Assembly (NCBI RefSeq): GCF_026914185.1
Contig: NC_070568.1
Span: 1,178,001-1,242,000, forward strand
DNA: 64,000 nucleotides
DNA from: Puccinia triticina
Taxonomy: Eukaryota; Basidiomycota; Pucciniomycetes; Pucciniales; Pucciniaceae
Direction of reading: 5' to 3'
The notes under the pieces are model-generated. The model saw nothing but the letters and a program-made list of their open reading frames with translations. It searched no databases and had not been told where the DNA came from. Both the position numbers and the translations under genes were made by a program. Each line of letters begins with the position of its first letter. Position 1 is the stretch's first letter. Shown here one piece after another: positions 1 through 11,043 of the stretch.

Positions 1-290
1 TTGCATGGTTGGTCACTCTCTTGACCATTTCCGCTCAGCAAAGCCGGTCACTCCCTTGTCCGTTTCCACTCACACCATCTAGCGCCACCGTTCACTCTCT
101 TGACCATTTCCACTCACACCTCTAGTGCCGCCGGTCAGTCTCTTGACCATTTCCACTCAGTGTTGCCAGTCACTCTCTTGACCATTTCCACTCACACACC
201 GCTGGTCACTGTCTTGGCCATTTCCACTTACACTGTCTAGCGCTGCCAGTCAATCTCTTGACCATTTCCACTCACCCTCTAGTGCTGCTC
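1..290. repeat. Degenerate minisatellite, unit about 40 bp
   Basis: About seven imperfect copies of a unit containing GTCACTCTCTTGACCATTTCC followed by CACTCACACC and a variable CTAGYGC tail. Copies are spaced 36-45 bp. The array runs off the left edge of the window. No coding frame is maintained. From its end to 598 I see no gene and no clear repeat boundary. Confidence 0.8.
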
Positions 291-598
291 CATTCCCCAT
301 TCTAATCCCCCTTTGTTCCAATCAACCTCTAGTGAATATGTCTGAATTCAAATCCTCCAATATCATACTATATGGAGATTGAAGCTCCACAACCTCAATT
401 TCCAAACCTGGCTAGGAAAGCAATTGATAAAATTATTATCAATTTGACTGACACTTGAGTGGAGTCAAAGAAGACAGTTAAACATTTGCAATACATAACC
501 ACTCCCGGTGTAGATTATGCTTGTAAACGGTGGGAGAACAAGTTCAACATGTTCTGCAACAACACTTTAAATTTCAAGCAAGTCCGTCAAGACGTACA

Positions 599-1453
599 CA
601 CTTCAACCACTACCAGATATCCAGAGTGGGATATCCAGGATACCCTGTATCCCAAAGCACACTCCGTAATAGGAATATGCCAAAGCACACTCCGTAATAG
701 GAGTATGCCAAAGCACACTCCATTATAGGAGTGCGCCAAAGCACACTCCATTATAGGAGTGCGCCAAAGCACACTCCATTATAGGAGTGCGCCAAAGCAC
801 ACTCCATTATAGGAGTGCGCCAAAGCACACTCCATTATAGGAGTGCGCCAAAGCACACTCCATTATAGGAGTGTGCCAAAGCACACTCCATTATAGGAGT
901 GCGCCAAAGCACACTACGTAATAGGAGTGCACACTCCATAATAGGATTGTGCCAAAGCACACTCGTAATAGGAGTGCACACTCCATAATAGGAGTGTGGC
1001 AAAGCACACTCTGTAATAAAAGTGTGCCAAAGCACACTCTGTAATAGGAGTGTGGCAAAGCACACTCTGTAATAGGAGTGTGGCAAAGCACACTCTGTAA
1101 TAGGAGTGTGGCAAAGCACACTCCGTAATAGGAGTGTGGCAAAGCACACTCCGTAATAGGAGTGTGGCAAAGCACACTCCGTAATAGGAGTGTGGCAAAG
1201 CACACTCCGTAATAGGAGTGTGGCAAAGCACACTCCGTAATAGGAGTGTGGCAAAGCACACTCTGTAATAGGAGTGTGGCAAAGCACACTCGTAATAGGA
1301 GTGTGGCAAAGCACACTCTGTAATAGGAGTATGGCAAAGTGTAATAGGAGTGTGCCAAAGCACACTCTGTAATAGGAGTGTGCTTTGGGATACAAGGTAT
1401 CCTGTATTTCTTACTGGATATCCCACTCAGGATATCTGGTAGTGGTTGAAGTG
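599..1453. mobile_element. Non-autonomous TIR element (CACTA-like) filled with a hairpin minisatellite
   Basis: The left end CACTTCAACCACTACCAGAT is matched in inverted orientation at the right end (GGTAGTGGTTGAAGTG at 1438-1453), and the inverted match continues inward through GATATCC and TGTATCCCAAAGC. The trinucleotide ACA flanks both sides (596-598 and 1454-1456). A 3-bp duplication with CACT-type ends is typical of the CACTA/EnSpm superfamily, so this is the best assignment. There is no transposase; the interior is a tandem array. The long minus-strand reading frames here are by-products of the repeat. Confidence 0.7.
650..1390. repeat. 28-bp hairpin minisatellite array
   Basis: About 26 tandem copies of AAAGCACACTCCNTAATAGGAGTGTGGC and variants. 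Each unit is self-complementary (CACACTC pairs with GAGTGTG around a short loop), so either strand can form a row of hairpins. The left half has GTGCGCC or CATTATAG variants and the right half GTGTGGC or CGTAATAG variants, suggesting local homogenisation. It lies wholly between the inverted ends of the surrounding element. Confidence 0.9.
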
Positions 1454-1679
1454 ACAACATCTTACAGCCAAAAACCATCAATTTAATGTGAATGCTTTGT
1501 TCTTTCTATGTGCATAGAATTATTAGAACTGGGCAGGTGCCCACAGGGGAATCAATCATTTGTTTTTTTGCCTTGGCCCCGGATTTCATTGAGAATTGTT
1601 GGAGGAATGAGAAGTCAACCACTGTGACTTTCCATCACTTTGAGCAAGGCTTGTAACACATCCTGAATTCCCTACAGTT

Positions 1680-1860
1680 CAGGGTGTAAACGGGTTGGGT
1701 TTGGGTTGAAAAACAGGCCCAAACCCAACCCAACAATTTTACAAGACAGGTTGGGTTGGGTTTGGATCATGCCATTTTCTTTAAGAACATGCCCAAACCC
1801 AACCCAAAACCCAACGGGTCTTGGGTCGGTTTTGGCTCGGCCCAACCCATTTACACCCTG
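1680..1860. mobile_element. Short hAT-type MITE with TTGGGT-rich ends
   Basis: The ends are CAGGGTGTAAACGGGTTGGG and its inverted counterpart CCCAACCCATTTACACCCTG. Internal sequence is rich in GGGTTTGGGTTGGG and its complement. CAGGGTGTAAA is a usual hAT terminus. The flanks CTACAGTT on the left and CTGCAGTT, starting two bases beyond the right end, may be a diverged 8-bp target duplication, but the offset makes this weak. It encodes nothing. Confidence 0.6.
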
Positions 1861-2284
1861 ACCTGCAGTTCAGGCATTCAGAATTCAAACTCACTTGTCA
1901 CTTCAGGAAGCGTATATGTCAGTGTGCAATTTCTCCATCATATTAAATACATGCATGGCTCCTCCTTAGAGATTGCTGAGTGGACCCAGGTACCCACGGC
2001 GGGTACGGGTACCTGCGGTCATTTGTTGAGGTTCACAGGTTGTATGCTTTCACACATTCTTTCTTTCTGTGACATCCATGTTGTAGTGAAGTTCTGGATC
2101 AGCGGGCGCAGAAGATCTTTTCCTCATCCTTCCTTGCCCATCCTCATCTCAACACCGCATTGTGTCTTGCTGCAACATCATTTTGGGCATATTCATATAC
2201 CCGGACTTGGACCCGGCACCCGTAGGGCGGGTACTGGCGGTACCTGTGCCAGGTATCATGGGTACTGCCTAAAATTCAACCCTC

Positions 2285-2445
2285 TAGCCGGTTTATGCCG
2301 GCTTCAAGGGTGGTCTAAACTCTTGATGACCGGCACAGACCGGTCATCAAGGGTGTATATACTCTCTTGATGCCCAACCTGAGCTGGGTATTGAGAGGGT
2401 GTATGTACACCCTCTCAATGTCCGGTCTGTGCTGGACACCAAGAG
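2285..2445. repeat. CCGGTCATC hairpin repeats, left arm
   Basis: Degenerate copies of the unit TTGATGACCGGCACAGACCGGTCATCAAG, several changed to TCCGGTCTGTGCTGGAC. The matching right arm is at 3735-4095; before the insertion at 2446-3718 both were one array. The same unit occurs at 11240-12200, 22080-22190, 32710-33325 and 42457-42640. Confidence 0.8.
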
Positions 2446-2579
2446 TAGAGAATCTGCTGTTGGACCTGGGTGCCAGCAGCACCCGGGTGCTGCACCCGTT
2501 TTACCTAAAAAACAGGCACCCGCACCCGTACCCGGCACCTGCGGGCGGGTGCCGCGGGTGTACCGGCGGGTGCCGCCGG

Positions 2580-3500
2580 AAAGGATCCCTTCCGGGAGAC
2601 AAGGCTGTTGTAGTCTTGTCGTCCGCAAGGGATCCGCGGACGACAAGGCTACAACAGCCTCGTCGCTCGCAAGTGATCCCTTGCGGACGACAAGGCTGTA
2701 TCTTGTCGTCCGCAAGGGTTCACTTGCGGACGACGAGGCTGTACCTTGTCGTCTGCAAGGGTTCACTTGCGGATGACGAGACTACAACTCGTTGTCCGCA
2801 AGTGATCCCTTGCGGACGACGAGATACAGCCTCCTCGCAACGGTGGGCCAGCTACGCTAACCGTAGCGTTAGCGTGGCGTAGCGTAGCGGAATTCCGCTA
2901 ACTTTTAGCGTAGCGTTAGCGGAATTGCGCCTTTCTGCGCTAACGCTACGCACAAAGGGTGCGCAGCTAATTTAGCTGTTAGCGTAGCGTTAGCGCAGAT
3001 GCGCGCAATTGCGCTAACGCTACACACGCAGAGCGCAAAAGAGCGCGCGCTACGGTGCGCCACAGTGCTTTTAGCTGAAAAAAAGGCCTTTTTTTCCGCT
3101 AAAAGCGCTGTAGCGCAGCGTAGTGACTGTAGCGGCGCGCTAACACTAACATACAATTGGCGCGCTGTTAGCGCCGCTGAAACGTAGCGCAGCGTAGCGG
3201 CGCTAACAGCGCGCTAACGCTACTCAAAATGAGCGGGCGCTTTTTGCCGCTACGCTAATGCTAAGTGGCCCTGTAGCGTAGTGGCCCACCGTTGCTCCTC
3301 GTCCGCAAGGGATCCCTTCTGGGAGACGAGGCTGTTGTAGCCTCGTCCTCCGCGAGAGATCCGGACGACGAGGCTACAACAGCTCGTCTCACTGAAGGGA
3401 TCCCTCCCAGACGACGACGCTACAACAGCCTTGTCTCCCGGACGACGGCTACAACAGCCTCGTCTCCCGGAAGGGATTCCTCCTGGACGACAAGGCTATG
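2580..3500. repeat. Hairpin repeat array CCTTGCGGACGACAAG (interrupted 2838-3294)
   Basis: Copies of CCTTGCGGACGACAAG alternate with the exact reverse complement CTTGTCGTCCGCAAGG, separated by a short GCTGTA-type loop, giving 16-bp perfect stems. Variants read GATCCCTTCCGGGAGACAAG on the outer sides. The insertion at 2838-3294 splits the array. Confidence 0.85.
2838..3294. mobile_element. AGCGTAGCG-rich TIR element with 7-bp target duplication
   Basis: The ends are CAACGGTGGGCCAGCTACG and the inverted counterpart GTAGTGGCCCACCGTTG. CTCCTCG is repeated exactly at 2831-2837 and 3295-3301. The interior consists almost only of permutations of AGCGTAGCGTTAGCG on both strands. A second member with the same ends and also a 7-bp duplication is at 41675-42060. 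No protein is encoded and the superfamily is not assigned. Confidence 0.75.
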
Positions 3501-3734
3501 CTGTAGCCTCTTCGTCTGGACGACCCAAACTCCGCCGCATCCGGGGGAGCTGGGGCAGTACCTGGGCAGGTACCCGGGTGCTGCACCCGTTTTACCCAAA
3601 GAACAGGCACCTGTAGTGTACCCGCACCCGGCACCCGCGCGCGGGTGCGGGGCAAGTGCCGGAGGTACCTGCCAACGGGTGCCGGGTACCTGCCGCGGGT
3701 CCAACGGCAGATTCTCTAACCAAGAGGGCATGCA

Positions 3735-4095
3735 GCCTTGATGACCAGCACAGACCGGACATCAAGAGGTATAACCATCCAATGTCTGGTCTGTGCCAGT
3801 CATCAAGAGTTTACACCACCCTTGAAGCCAGCATAGACTGTCATTGAGGGTGTATATACCCTCTCGGTGCCCGGTCTGGGCTGGATATCAAAAGTGTATG
3901 TGTGCGTGTGAATTCTTGATGTCCGGTCTGTGCCAGAAATGGAGAGAGTGTGTGTATACCCTCCAAATGTCCGGTCTGTGCCGGACATGGAGAGGCTGTC
4001 TGTACACCCTCCCAATGTCCGGTCTGTGCCGGAAATTGAGAGTGTATGTCCTCTTGGTGTCCAGCACATACATACTGGACATTGAGAGATAGGGT
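3735..4095. repeat. CCGGTCATC hairpin repeats, right arm
   Basis: About eight degenerate units of the form TTGATGTCCGGTCTGTGCCGGACAT, continuing the array cut by the hAT insertion at 2446-3718. Spacing is about 43 bp. Frames in this stretch are repeat artefacts. Confidence 0.8.
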
Positions 4096-4254
4096 TGGAT
4101 CAGTGCAAAAGGTTGTCCGCGACTTCTTGTCTCCAGAACTCTTGCAGCTGGTACCTGGACGGGTACCAGCCATCCAAAATTTACATACCCGGACCTGCAC
4201 ACGGCACCCGCGGGCGGGTGGGTACCGCCCACGGGTACCCATGGGCGATCTCCA

Positions 4255-4870
4255 CTCCTTGTTATTTTTTTTTCTACACTTATTCATGTCAATAAATTCA
4301 TTATTCAATCAGTTGGCAGACAAAGGAAAACTGTCTAGAGATCCCACACGCAAGAAACAACGGATCAGAATTCATGCAATGTTGAGTTTCAATGAGGGAC
4401 TCTTCCAAGAAGTGCTTGTAGACAACCTGTTGTGGGATGTTACAGTTCAACGGCTTGCTACACTGGTGTTCCAAACTGGATTTGTGTGTTGTGCTGGCGA
4501 AATTCTCAAATCTCCCAATGGGATGGTACCCATGTCTTGAAATGGGGCAATATGGATATCCAATTAACACGCGACAAGCTCCTAGGTGAGGGTATAGTTG
4601 GAAATTTCACCCTCAAACACTGCAAGGGTGCAAAGAACAATCCATACCACAATTAGAATATAAATTTCTCCAGCACCACAGTGGAGAATAGCCTCCTCTG
4701 TCCTCTCCGACTCATCATCTCTCTGGCCATTTGAGCCAATTGAGTTGCAGCCAAAACCGCCACAGATTTGTTCAACAAGCTTTGCAATTCTTGCAGCGTT
4801 TGTGATACTTGGAGCCACCCAGAAGAACCCGTCTTCTGTCAGATTGAGAAGAAAAATACTGGACTAATCC
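4255..4870. other. Unassigned stretch
   Basis: No convincing gene. Short frames exist on both strands; the minus frame at 4582-4818 has a plausible amino-acid composition and might be a transposon protein relic, but I recognise no domain. Confidence 0.4.
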
Positions 4871-4875
4871 TTGGT

Positions 4876-5100
4876 ACAGCGGTGGGTAGTTACGTTACCG
4901 ATAACGGTAACGTAACGGTAATGTAACGGTTTCTAAGCTGTTATTGTTACAGTTACTTGTAACGGTGGTGCGCTACGTTATCGCGCCACTGCTCGCACCA
5001 TTTTTTTTCTGCTTGTTACGTTATGGGGGCCTGCGGCGCGCCAGATAATGCACTGATTTCAGCGCCAAAACAGACCTTAAGGGCTCGTTATCGCGTTATC
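4876..5100. repeat. GTTACGTTACCG-type low-complexity block
   Basis: Permutations of GTAACGTAACGGTAACG on both strands, beginning CAGCGGTGGGTAGTTACG, which resembles the CAACGGTGGGCC ends of the 7-bp-duplication family. I cannot find its matching right end, so it may be truncated by the neighbouring element starting at 5107. Confidence 0.5.
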
Positions 5101-5550
5101 CAACAAGGGTGAAACCGCTGCGCTGCGCTGACATCAGCGGCACTTTTAGCGCAGCGCAGTGGTCCACCGCTGATTCTCCAGCCCAATCAGCGTTAGCGCA
5201 GCGGTCTGGCCGCTGCGCTGACGCTGATTTCAGCGTTATACCGCTGACAATTTCTGGTGATCAGCGTTAGCGCAGCGGATAAATGAGCGCTCAAGCTGAC
5301 AAAAAGCGCAGCGCAGCGGAAATTGCGCTGAATTGCCGCTGACCGCTATTTCAGCTGTCAGCGCGCTGTTTCCGCTGTGCAAGCGCTGACGGCTGCCGCA
5401 GCGGAAGCGCCGCAGTCAGTGAGGCGCAGCGCATTTTTCCGCAGTGCAATCAATGATCACTGAGCTTATTCAAGAAACCTTTGAAGAACGTGAAATTTAT
5501 CTGAAATCACTCGAAGTTGAACCCAATCCACCTTTGAAACATACCAGCTC

Positions 5551-6479
5551 TGTCAGCCTCGGTGATGCCAAGAACAGCGTTCTTCTAGCGACACCGGGTG
5601 ATGATGATAAATAAAGATGGTTTTGGGTTTGTTTTATTTCGAAGAAATAAAAAATAAGAGAAATATATATATTTTTTAAGGAGGGGCCTGCGGACAGGGG
5701 TTGTTTAGATCCCTCCAAGGATAAATGCTGGGGCCTGCTAGCAGGTGTAGTTTTGTTCCCAGTCTTACGAGTAAGGGAAATGGCGGCGATAAGAGGAAAA
5801 GGTTTTTACTTACTTATAATAAATAACCAAATCTTATCGCTGCAAAAGAAGATCGAGGAATTGCGACAGGCTAGAGACGGCGACGGTTTGAAAACTAGAT
5901 CGATCAAAAACTGATAGTATATCGAGGCGATGGAAGTGTTAGAAGGTCGGTTCGTTGTCTGAAGCTGAGGAGGACAAAAAAGATGACTGACCGACTTCTT
6001 TAAATAATGTTTTCGTCCTCCTTGGTCGTTGTATCTCTAGATATTTCGATGGGGAGGTCAATACCTGTCGGTTTATTATTTGCGAGCTCGAAGGGGGCGG
6101 TTAGTTATTGATGTTGATCGGTTTATTGAACTCGAACTCGGATGGGGCCTTTGGTTGTCTGGAGAATTCTAGTTGGGGAAGATATCTTAGTTCTCAGACA
6201 CCGTCGGATAAGTGACACCTGTCACTTAAATGTCATTGACATGTAGCTCCCGCGCCTGGGTGTAGTTTATTATTCACCTCACGCGCACGGGTGTAGTTTA
6301 TTATTCACCTGGATTATACTCAAAGCTCTTCAACTTAAACTATATATTTTTATGTATTTATTATATCTTTATATTATAAGTGACAGATCACATAGTTGTC
6401 TGTCACAAAAAATTCTAAATATTATTTATAATTATTTATACAAGTGTTACGCTGGCTTGCGCTGCGTAGCCGGCTGACA
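5551..6479 (-). repeat. 3' LTR of the Ty3 element
   Basis: The 929 bp run from TGTCAG to CTGACA. On the coding (minus) strand it follows the purine tract AAGGGGTAGGAAA (6480-6492) directly. It matches 14455-15383 apart from C/T and G/A changes near one end (positions 5559 and 5579). Confidence 0.95.
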
Positions 6480-6492
6480 TTTCCTACCCCTT
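6480..6492 (-). promoter_or_regulatory. Polypurine tract of the Ty3 element
   Basis: On the minus strand it reads AAGGGGTAGGAAA and abuts the 3' LTR, the position where plus-strand DNA synthesis is primed. Confidence 0.8.
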
Positions 6493-6515
6493 AAGATGAG
6501 ACTATAGAAAAAAAA

Positions 6516-9320
6516 TCAGAGGTTTTTAGACCTTTTCAAAAGTCTATAATTACGGAGATGAATAGTTCCATCTGGAATATTATTTTCAGGCAACCATTCA
6601 TCTCTATCTGCTGAATTATTTTTATATTGTACAAGGTACAGACGCACATCTTTACCATTAATACGTTCCTTCTTATCTTTTAGAATTTTCTGCACTTGTA
6701 ATTTTGAATTCTCAACTGGTTCTTCTACAGGAATAGTAGGTTGAACATCTATAGATTCTCCAGGTCTTGATATCCATGGTTTAATTAAACTTACTGGAAA
6801 TACTGGGTGCTTTCTTGAAAGTTCTTCACTCAGAATTACCTCAACTGCATTCTTCCCATGTAGTTGTTTGATGACAAAAGGTCCAACAAAAGAGGGCTTG
6901 AGTTTTCTATTCCCTCCCAGATTATTGAAGTTTACCGTGGATAACATTACTTTATCTCCAATCTTAAATTCTGGTTCTCTATGACTCTTGTCCCACCTAT
7001 TCTTGTTATACTCTACAGCCTCTGTTACACAATTTCTTGCATGATCATGGGCCGCATCTAGCATCTTCTTAAAATCTGAAGAAGTTGGATGAATATATGG
7101 CAATTTGTCATTAACAGTATTTTTAGGCATTCTAGGTATCCACCCACGTTCTAAGACATAAGGAGCTTCTTTAGTTGTGGAGTGTTTGCTACTGTTATAT
7201 GCAACTTCTAAAGCCGGGAGAAGGTTAACCCAATCATGTGTATAACCATCTTGATTTTTAAATTCAAAACCAAATGAACAGAATCTGCGGAGCATATCTT
7301 CTAATGTTTGAATCATTCTTTCTGCTAATCCATCAGTCTGAGGGTGATAAGCCGTAGAAAAAGCAAGTTTTGTTCCTAACATGTCATGCAAGTTGCGCCA
7401 AAATTCAGATGTAAATTTTGGATCCCTATCACTAATAATAATTTTAGGAATGCCTACATCAGACATGATTCTATTCCAGAATAACATAGCAATTTCCATA
7501 GCTGTGTCATCCTTATGGTTAGGTATAAAACGGGCTCTTTTAGAGAAACGGTCCACTATTACTAATACAGAATTATAGGAATAGGCTCCTGCAGGCGGCA
7601 GACCAGTTACAAAATCCATGTTAATAATCTCCCATTGGGATTTAGGTTCAGCAATTTTTTGTAGAAGACCAAATCTTTTTCCTGTCTGCTTATTAGCTTT
7701 CTGGCAGATATCACAAGATTTTACATAAGTTTGCGCTTCTTTTTTCCAATTGAACCACCAAGCTGTATTACGAATTCTTTCCAATGTTCTGTCTTCCAAA
7801 AAATGCCCAGAAGTTACACTGTCATGACACTCTTTAAGTATATTCATTACTTGATTTTTGTCACAAAGTACCAGTACACTAGAATGTTTATTTCTATAAT
7901 ACAGTAATCCATCCAATAGAGTAAATTTCCCTAACTTATAGTCTATCATTAACTCTGGTTGTAAGCTAGAAATCCACTCAGGGGGGCAATTATCATTTTT
8001 TAAGATCTCCACCAGTGTTAACAGGTTTGAGTCTTGATCATAACTGTCACGGACTAAGTCATAAAAAGCCTCATCCAAATCACACACATGAATACCTAAT
8101 ATGGGAAAAATATCTTCATCATCAGGATCATACGCAGGATTATCTGCAGTATTTGGTAAAGCCCATCTACTTAATCTGTCAGCATTTTTATGTTTCTTAC
8201 CTTCCTTATGAATTATAGTCATATGACCACGGTATTGCTGTATTGCAATTTGCCACCTCAACATATGACGATTAGGAGTCTTCATGTTCATTAGAGTCTT
8301 AACAGCCATACAATCTGAGATTACTACAAAGTTAGAACGTTCAAGGTAGTAATGCAATTTTTCGAGAGCCCAAACCAGTGCTAAACATTCCATTTGACTA
8401 GCCCCATACCTCCTTTCAGAATCTTTAATTTGTCTAGATATGAAAAGGATAGGTTTCTCAACAACCTGATCATCTATAAGAAATTCTTGATGAAGAGCCG
8501 CTCCTAACCCATCTAAGCAAGCATCAATGTACAATATAAATGGCTTAGTATAATCAGGTTGAGCTAATACTGGCGCACTAGTCAATAGTTTCTTCAACTG
8601 TTCATAAGCCTGCACTCTCTCATAGGTCATTTCAAATATTGTATCCTCATTACAAACTGCATACAAACATTTGGTAATATTAGAGAACTGTGGAACAAAT
8701 TGCCTATAATAACTACAAAATCCCAGAACAGACATCATTTCTTTTTTATTACTTGGCATGGGATTTAGTAATACTGCAGCCACTTTGTGTTGATCTACTG
8801 CTAAAATAAGACCAGACACTATAAATCCCAGGGCTTTGAGCTCTCCATATCCAAAGTTACATTTTTTTATGGACATTTTTAATCCTACTTCAATGGACTT
8901 TTCTAAGATCATTCTTACCTTTTCTTTGTGATCATCCCAGTCATCAGAATAAATTATAATATCATCTATATATACCATCATCCATCCCTGTCTGATATAT
9001 TGGCCAAATATAGAATCCATCATTCTTTGAAAGTGAGAGGGAGCATTCTTAATACCAAAGGGCATACGGAGATATTCAAATACTCCCAGATGGCAAATTA
9101 TTCTGAGAAACTTACGACTTTCCTCTCCTATAGGTATTTGATGAAATCCTTTCAAAACATCCATTGTAGTAATGTATTTTGCTTTAGATAAGTTGTGCAA
9201 AGCATGTTCAATTCTCGGTATAGGGTAATGATCTGCTTTAGTATAAGTATTCAAGGCTCTAAAATCACCTACCATTCTAGACTTATCATTATGCCAAGCT
9301 ATCATAACTGGAGTAGTCAT
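6516..9320 (-). pseudogene. Ty3 Pol: reverse transcriptase, RNase H, integrase, chromodomain
   Basis: A 934-codon open frame starting within the reverse transcriptase. Visible in order: RT palm with YIDDIIIYS; RNase H with [13 protein letters not shown] and [11 protein letters not shown]; the integrase zinc-binding HHCC region ([10 protein letters not shown] ... CDICQKAN); the integrase core with its three acidic residues in [18 protein letters not shown] and [11 protein letters not shown]; a GPF module ([11 protein letters not shown]); and a C-terminal chromodomain ([20 protein letters not shown]). The RNase H first motif has Cys where DAS is usual. The first part of the RT lies in the preceding frame (9365-10951): around 9365-9370 that frame hits a stop while homologous sequence continues here in another frame, so about one base appears lost. 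The chromodomain suggests targeting to modified chromatin. Confidence 0.9.
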
Positions 9321-9364
9321 TTCTACTTGTTCATTATGACCAACTTTTCTGATAACTCTGAGAT

Positions 9365-10951
9365 CTAGTGTTCATTGATATGATTCTCAAGAGCTTCTCT
9401 GGATTTAGGACTTGAGGGATAAGCTGCTTTCCTTAACATAGGGGGATAAGGTGCTTGTACAGTTAATTCTATGCTCATATCATGACCTTTGATATCTCCA
9501 ATAGGTTCATCTGAAGTACAAAATGCTTGTTTATTATCAAAGCATATTTTCAAAATATCCATTTTCTGACTGTCACTAAGTTCATTATTAACAGCTGCTT
9601 GATTTAAATAATCTGCTTTAAAAAATAACATTTGTTTCTGTATTTCAGGATCTATTTTAGTAACTGGATCACTTATAATAGAATTAATATTACAAATTTG
9701 GAACTTTCTCTTCCAATCACCACCTATAGTATAATGCCTATCTTTACTTTGGAAAATATCAAATCTGTACATACAAAATGTATCATTTCCTAGAATAAGA
9801 TAATCACATAAAGCATCCTGCAATACTACAAATTCAACAATAAGTCTCACTGATCCTTTAGTGTGAGGGAATATTAGAGGCATAGAAACTATTCCTATAG
9901 GATGCATGTTTGAGTTACAACTGCTGAATTTGGCTTTTGGTACAGGCAATAAGTGTTCTCTCCATTCAGAATAACATTTATCTAAGAAAGATTGGCTAGT
10001 ACATGAACAGAAAGCTCCAATATCAAGCAAAGCTTTTACCTCAGCTCCAGCAAAAAGAACAGTGGTGTAGCTGTATTTACCCAAAGTATAATTTTTACCT
10101 TGCTCAGGTTTATTTGTCAAAATCTTGGCATCTGTAACATGTCCTATTCCCATACTAGGGTGCCATTTCTGAGTAAGATGAGAATCTCCATGAATAGTAT
10201 TGATGTGAAGTTCATTACCTATATCAGCTTGAATTACAAGAGTTTTATAGTCTGGTTCTCCATCATTAATAACTAGATTTATTCCAGAGCTATCATCTGA
10301 TTCTTCTGATTCTGAAACATTAACTTCAACTCCTTCTACATTCATGATCTTCTTACGGGGTTTGGGACAATCAGGTCTTTTATGTCCTACCTCTCCACAA
10401 TTGTAACATTCTGGCTGAGGTGGTGGTTTTCTAACCTGCTCTTTAGAGGGAGTAGCTTTATCTTCTCTAGGCACTTCTTGAGAAGAAATCACCTTCTCCC
10501 TTAGATTATATCTAGATTTCTTATTAAAACCCATATGTTCTACTACTTCTTCCAAAGTAGTAATGAATTCAGCCAGATCTACACATCTGTCTCCCAACCT
10601 ACATCTCATAGGATGTTGTATGGTATATTTCAGTTGATTAAGCATCCTATCATTCCTTTCTTCTAATGTAGCAGAAGGATGTATAGCATCTATTCTTCTT
10701 TTTTGAATTAAGCACCATTCATGAGGAACATTATGTCCAGGGTCAAAGAAATCATTATCTAGAGCTAGTCTTACTCCATTTCTCCAATTTCTAGTGCCAA
10801 ACCTGGCTTTGATCAATTCTTTCCAAGTTTCCCAAGTTTGATCTCCAACTTCTTCTTGTTTATTAACAAACCAGTCCAGAGCAACACCTTCAAATAATCT
10901 GGGTAATCTCACTACCGCTATTTCATCATCCGCCCTATAAGATTTTAACAT
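9365..10951 (-). pseudogene. Ty3 Gag C-terminal half, zinc knuckle and protease
   Basis: The frame carries the Gag capsid-like region (RLPRLFEGVALDWF ... RFGTRNWRNGVRLALD), a CCHC knuckle (CYNCGEVGHKRPDC) that binds RNA, and an aspartic protease region in which the usual D-S/T-G-A reads LLDIGAFCSC, an odd replacement by isoleucine. It continues into the N-terminal edge of reverse transcriptase ([14 protein letters not shown]) before a stop. Upstream the frame stays open to 11043, where the inverted-repeat element begins, and it resumes beyond that element at 12388 in the same frame. Gag and Pol were thus one polyprotein. Confidence 0.9.
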
Positions 10952-11043
10952 ATGATCTATATATCTGATAAAATTAATATGATCATAGTCACCTTGACCT
11001 GTGAACTTAGGCCAATCTTTTATAGGAGGAAGTAATTTATTTA

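Larger units (their letters stand above)
2446..3718. mobile_element. Non-autonomous hAT element with perfect 8-bp target duplication
   Basis: The ends are TAGAGAATCTGCTGTTGGAC and, inverted, TAGAGAATCTGCCGTTGGAC. The octamer ACCAAGAG is duplicated exactly at 2438-2445 and 3719-3726. TAGAG ends with an 8-bp duplication fit the Ac-like branch of hAT. Subterminal blocks are rich in CACCCGGGTGC and GGCACCCG. The interior (2580-2837 and 3296-3500) is an array of long hairpins around a nested element at 2838-3294. No transposase frame is present, so it must be mobilised in trans. Confidence 0.8.
1967..4254. mobile_element. Composite hAT-like inverted-repeat element (outer shell)
   Basis: The left end TAGAGATTGCTGAGTGGACC and the right end, read inverted as TGGAGATCGCCCATGGGTACC, match the terminus type and GGTACCC-rich subterminal sequence of the element at 42327-42749. 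The flanking octamers CTCCTCCT and CTCCTTGT agree at 6 of 8 bases, so the target duplication is only suggestive. Inside, hairpin arrays (2285-2445 and 3735-4095) face each other across a younger hAT insertion at 2446-3718. No transposase is present. Confidence 0.5.

Noticed and set aside
835..1481. Overlapping minus-strand proteins of 170-196 residues
   Set aside because: They are translations of the 28-bp minisatellite in three frames; repeat length modulo 3 keeps them open.
4871..5440. Telomeric or centromeric satellite
   Set aside because: The short motifs are permuted on both strands without a fixed period and lie between TIR ends, so they fit transposon subterminal sequence.
6516..10951. 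Two separate retrotransposon genes (gag-pro and pol)
   Set aside because: The first frame already contains the start of reverse transcriptase, and sequence continuity across the stop indicates one polyprotein with a frame break.
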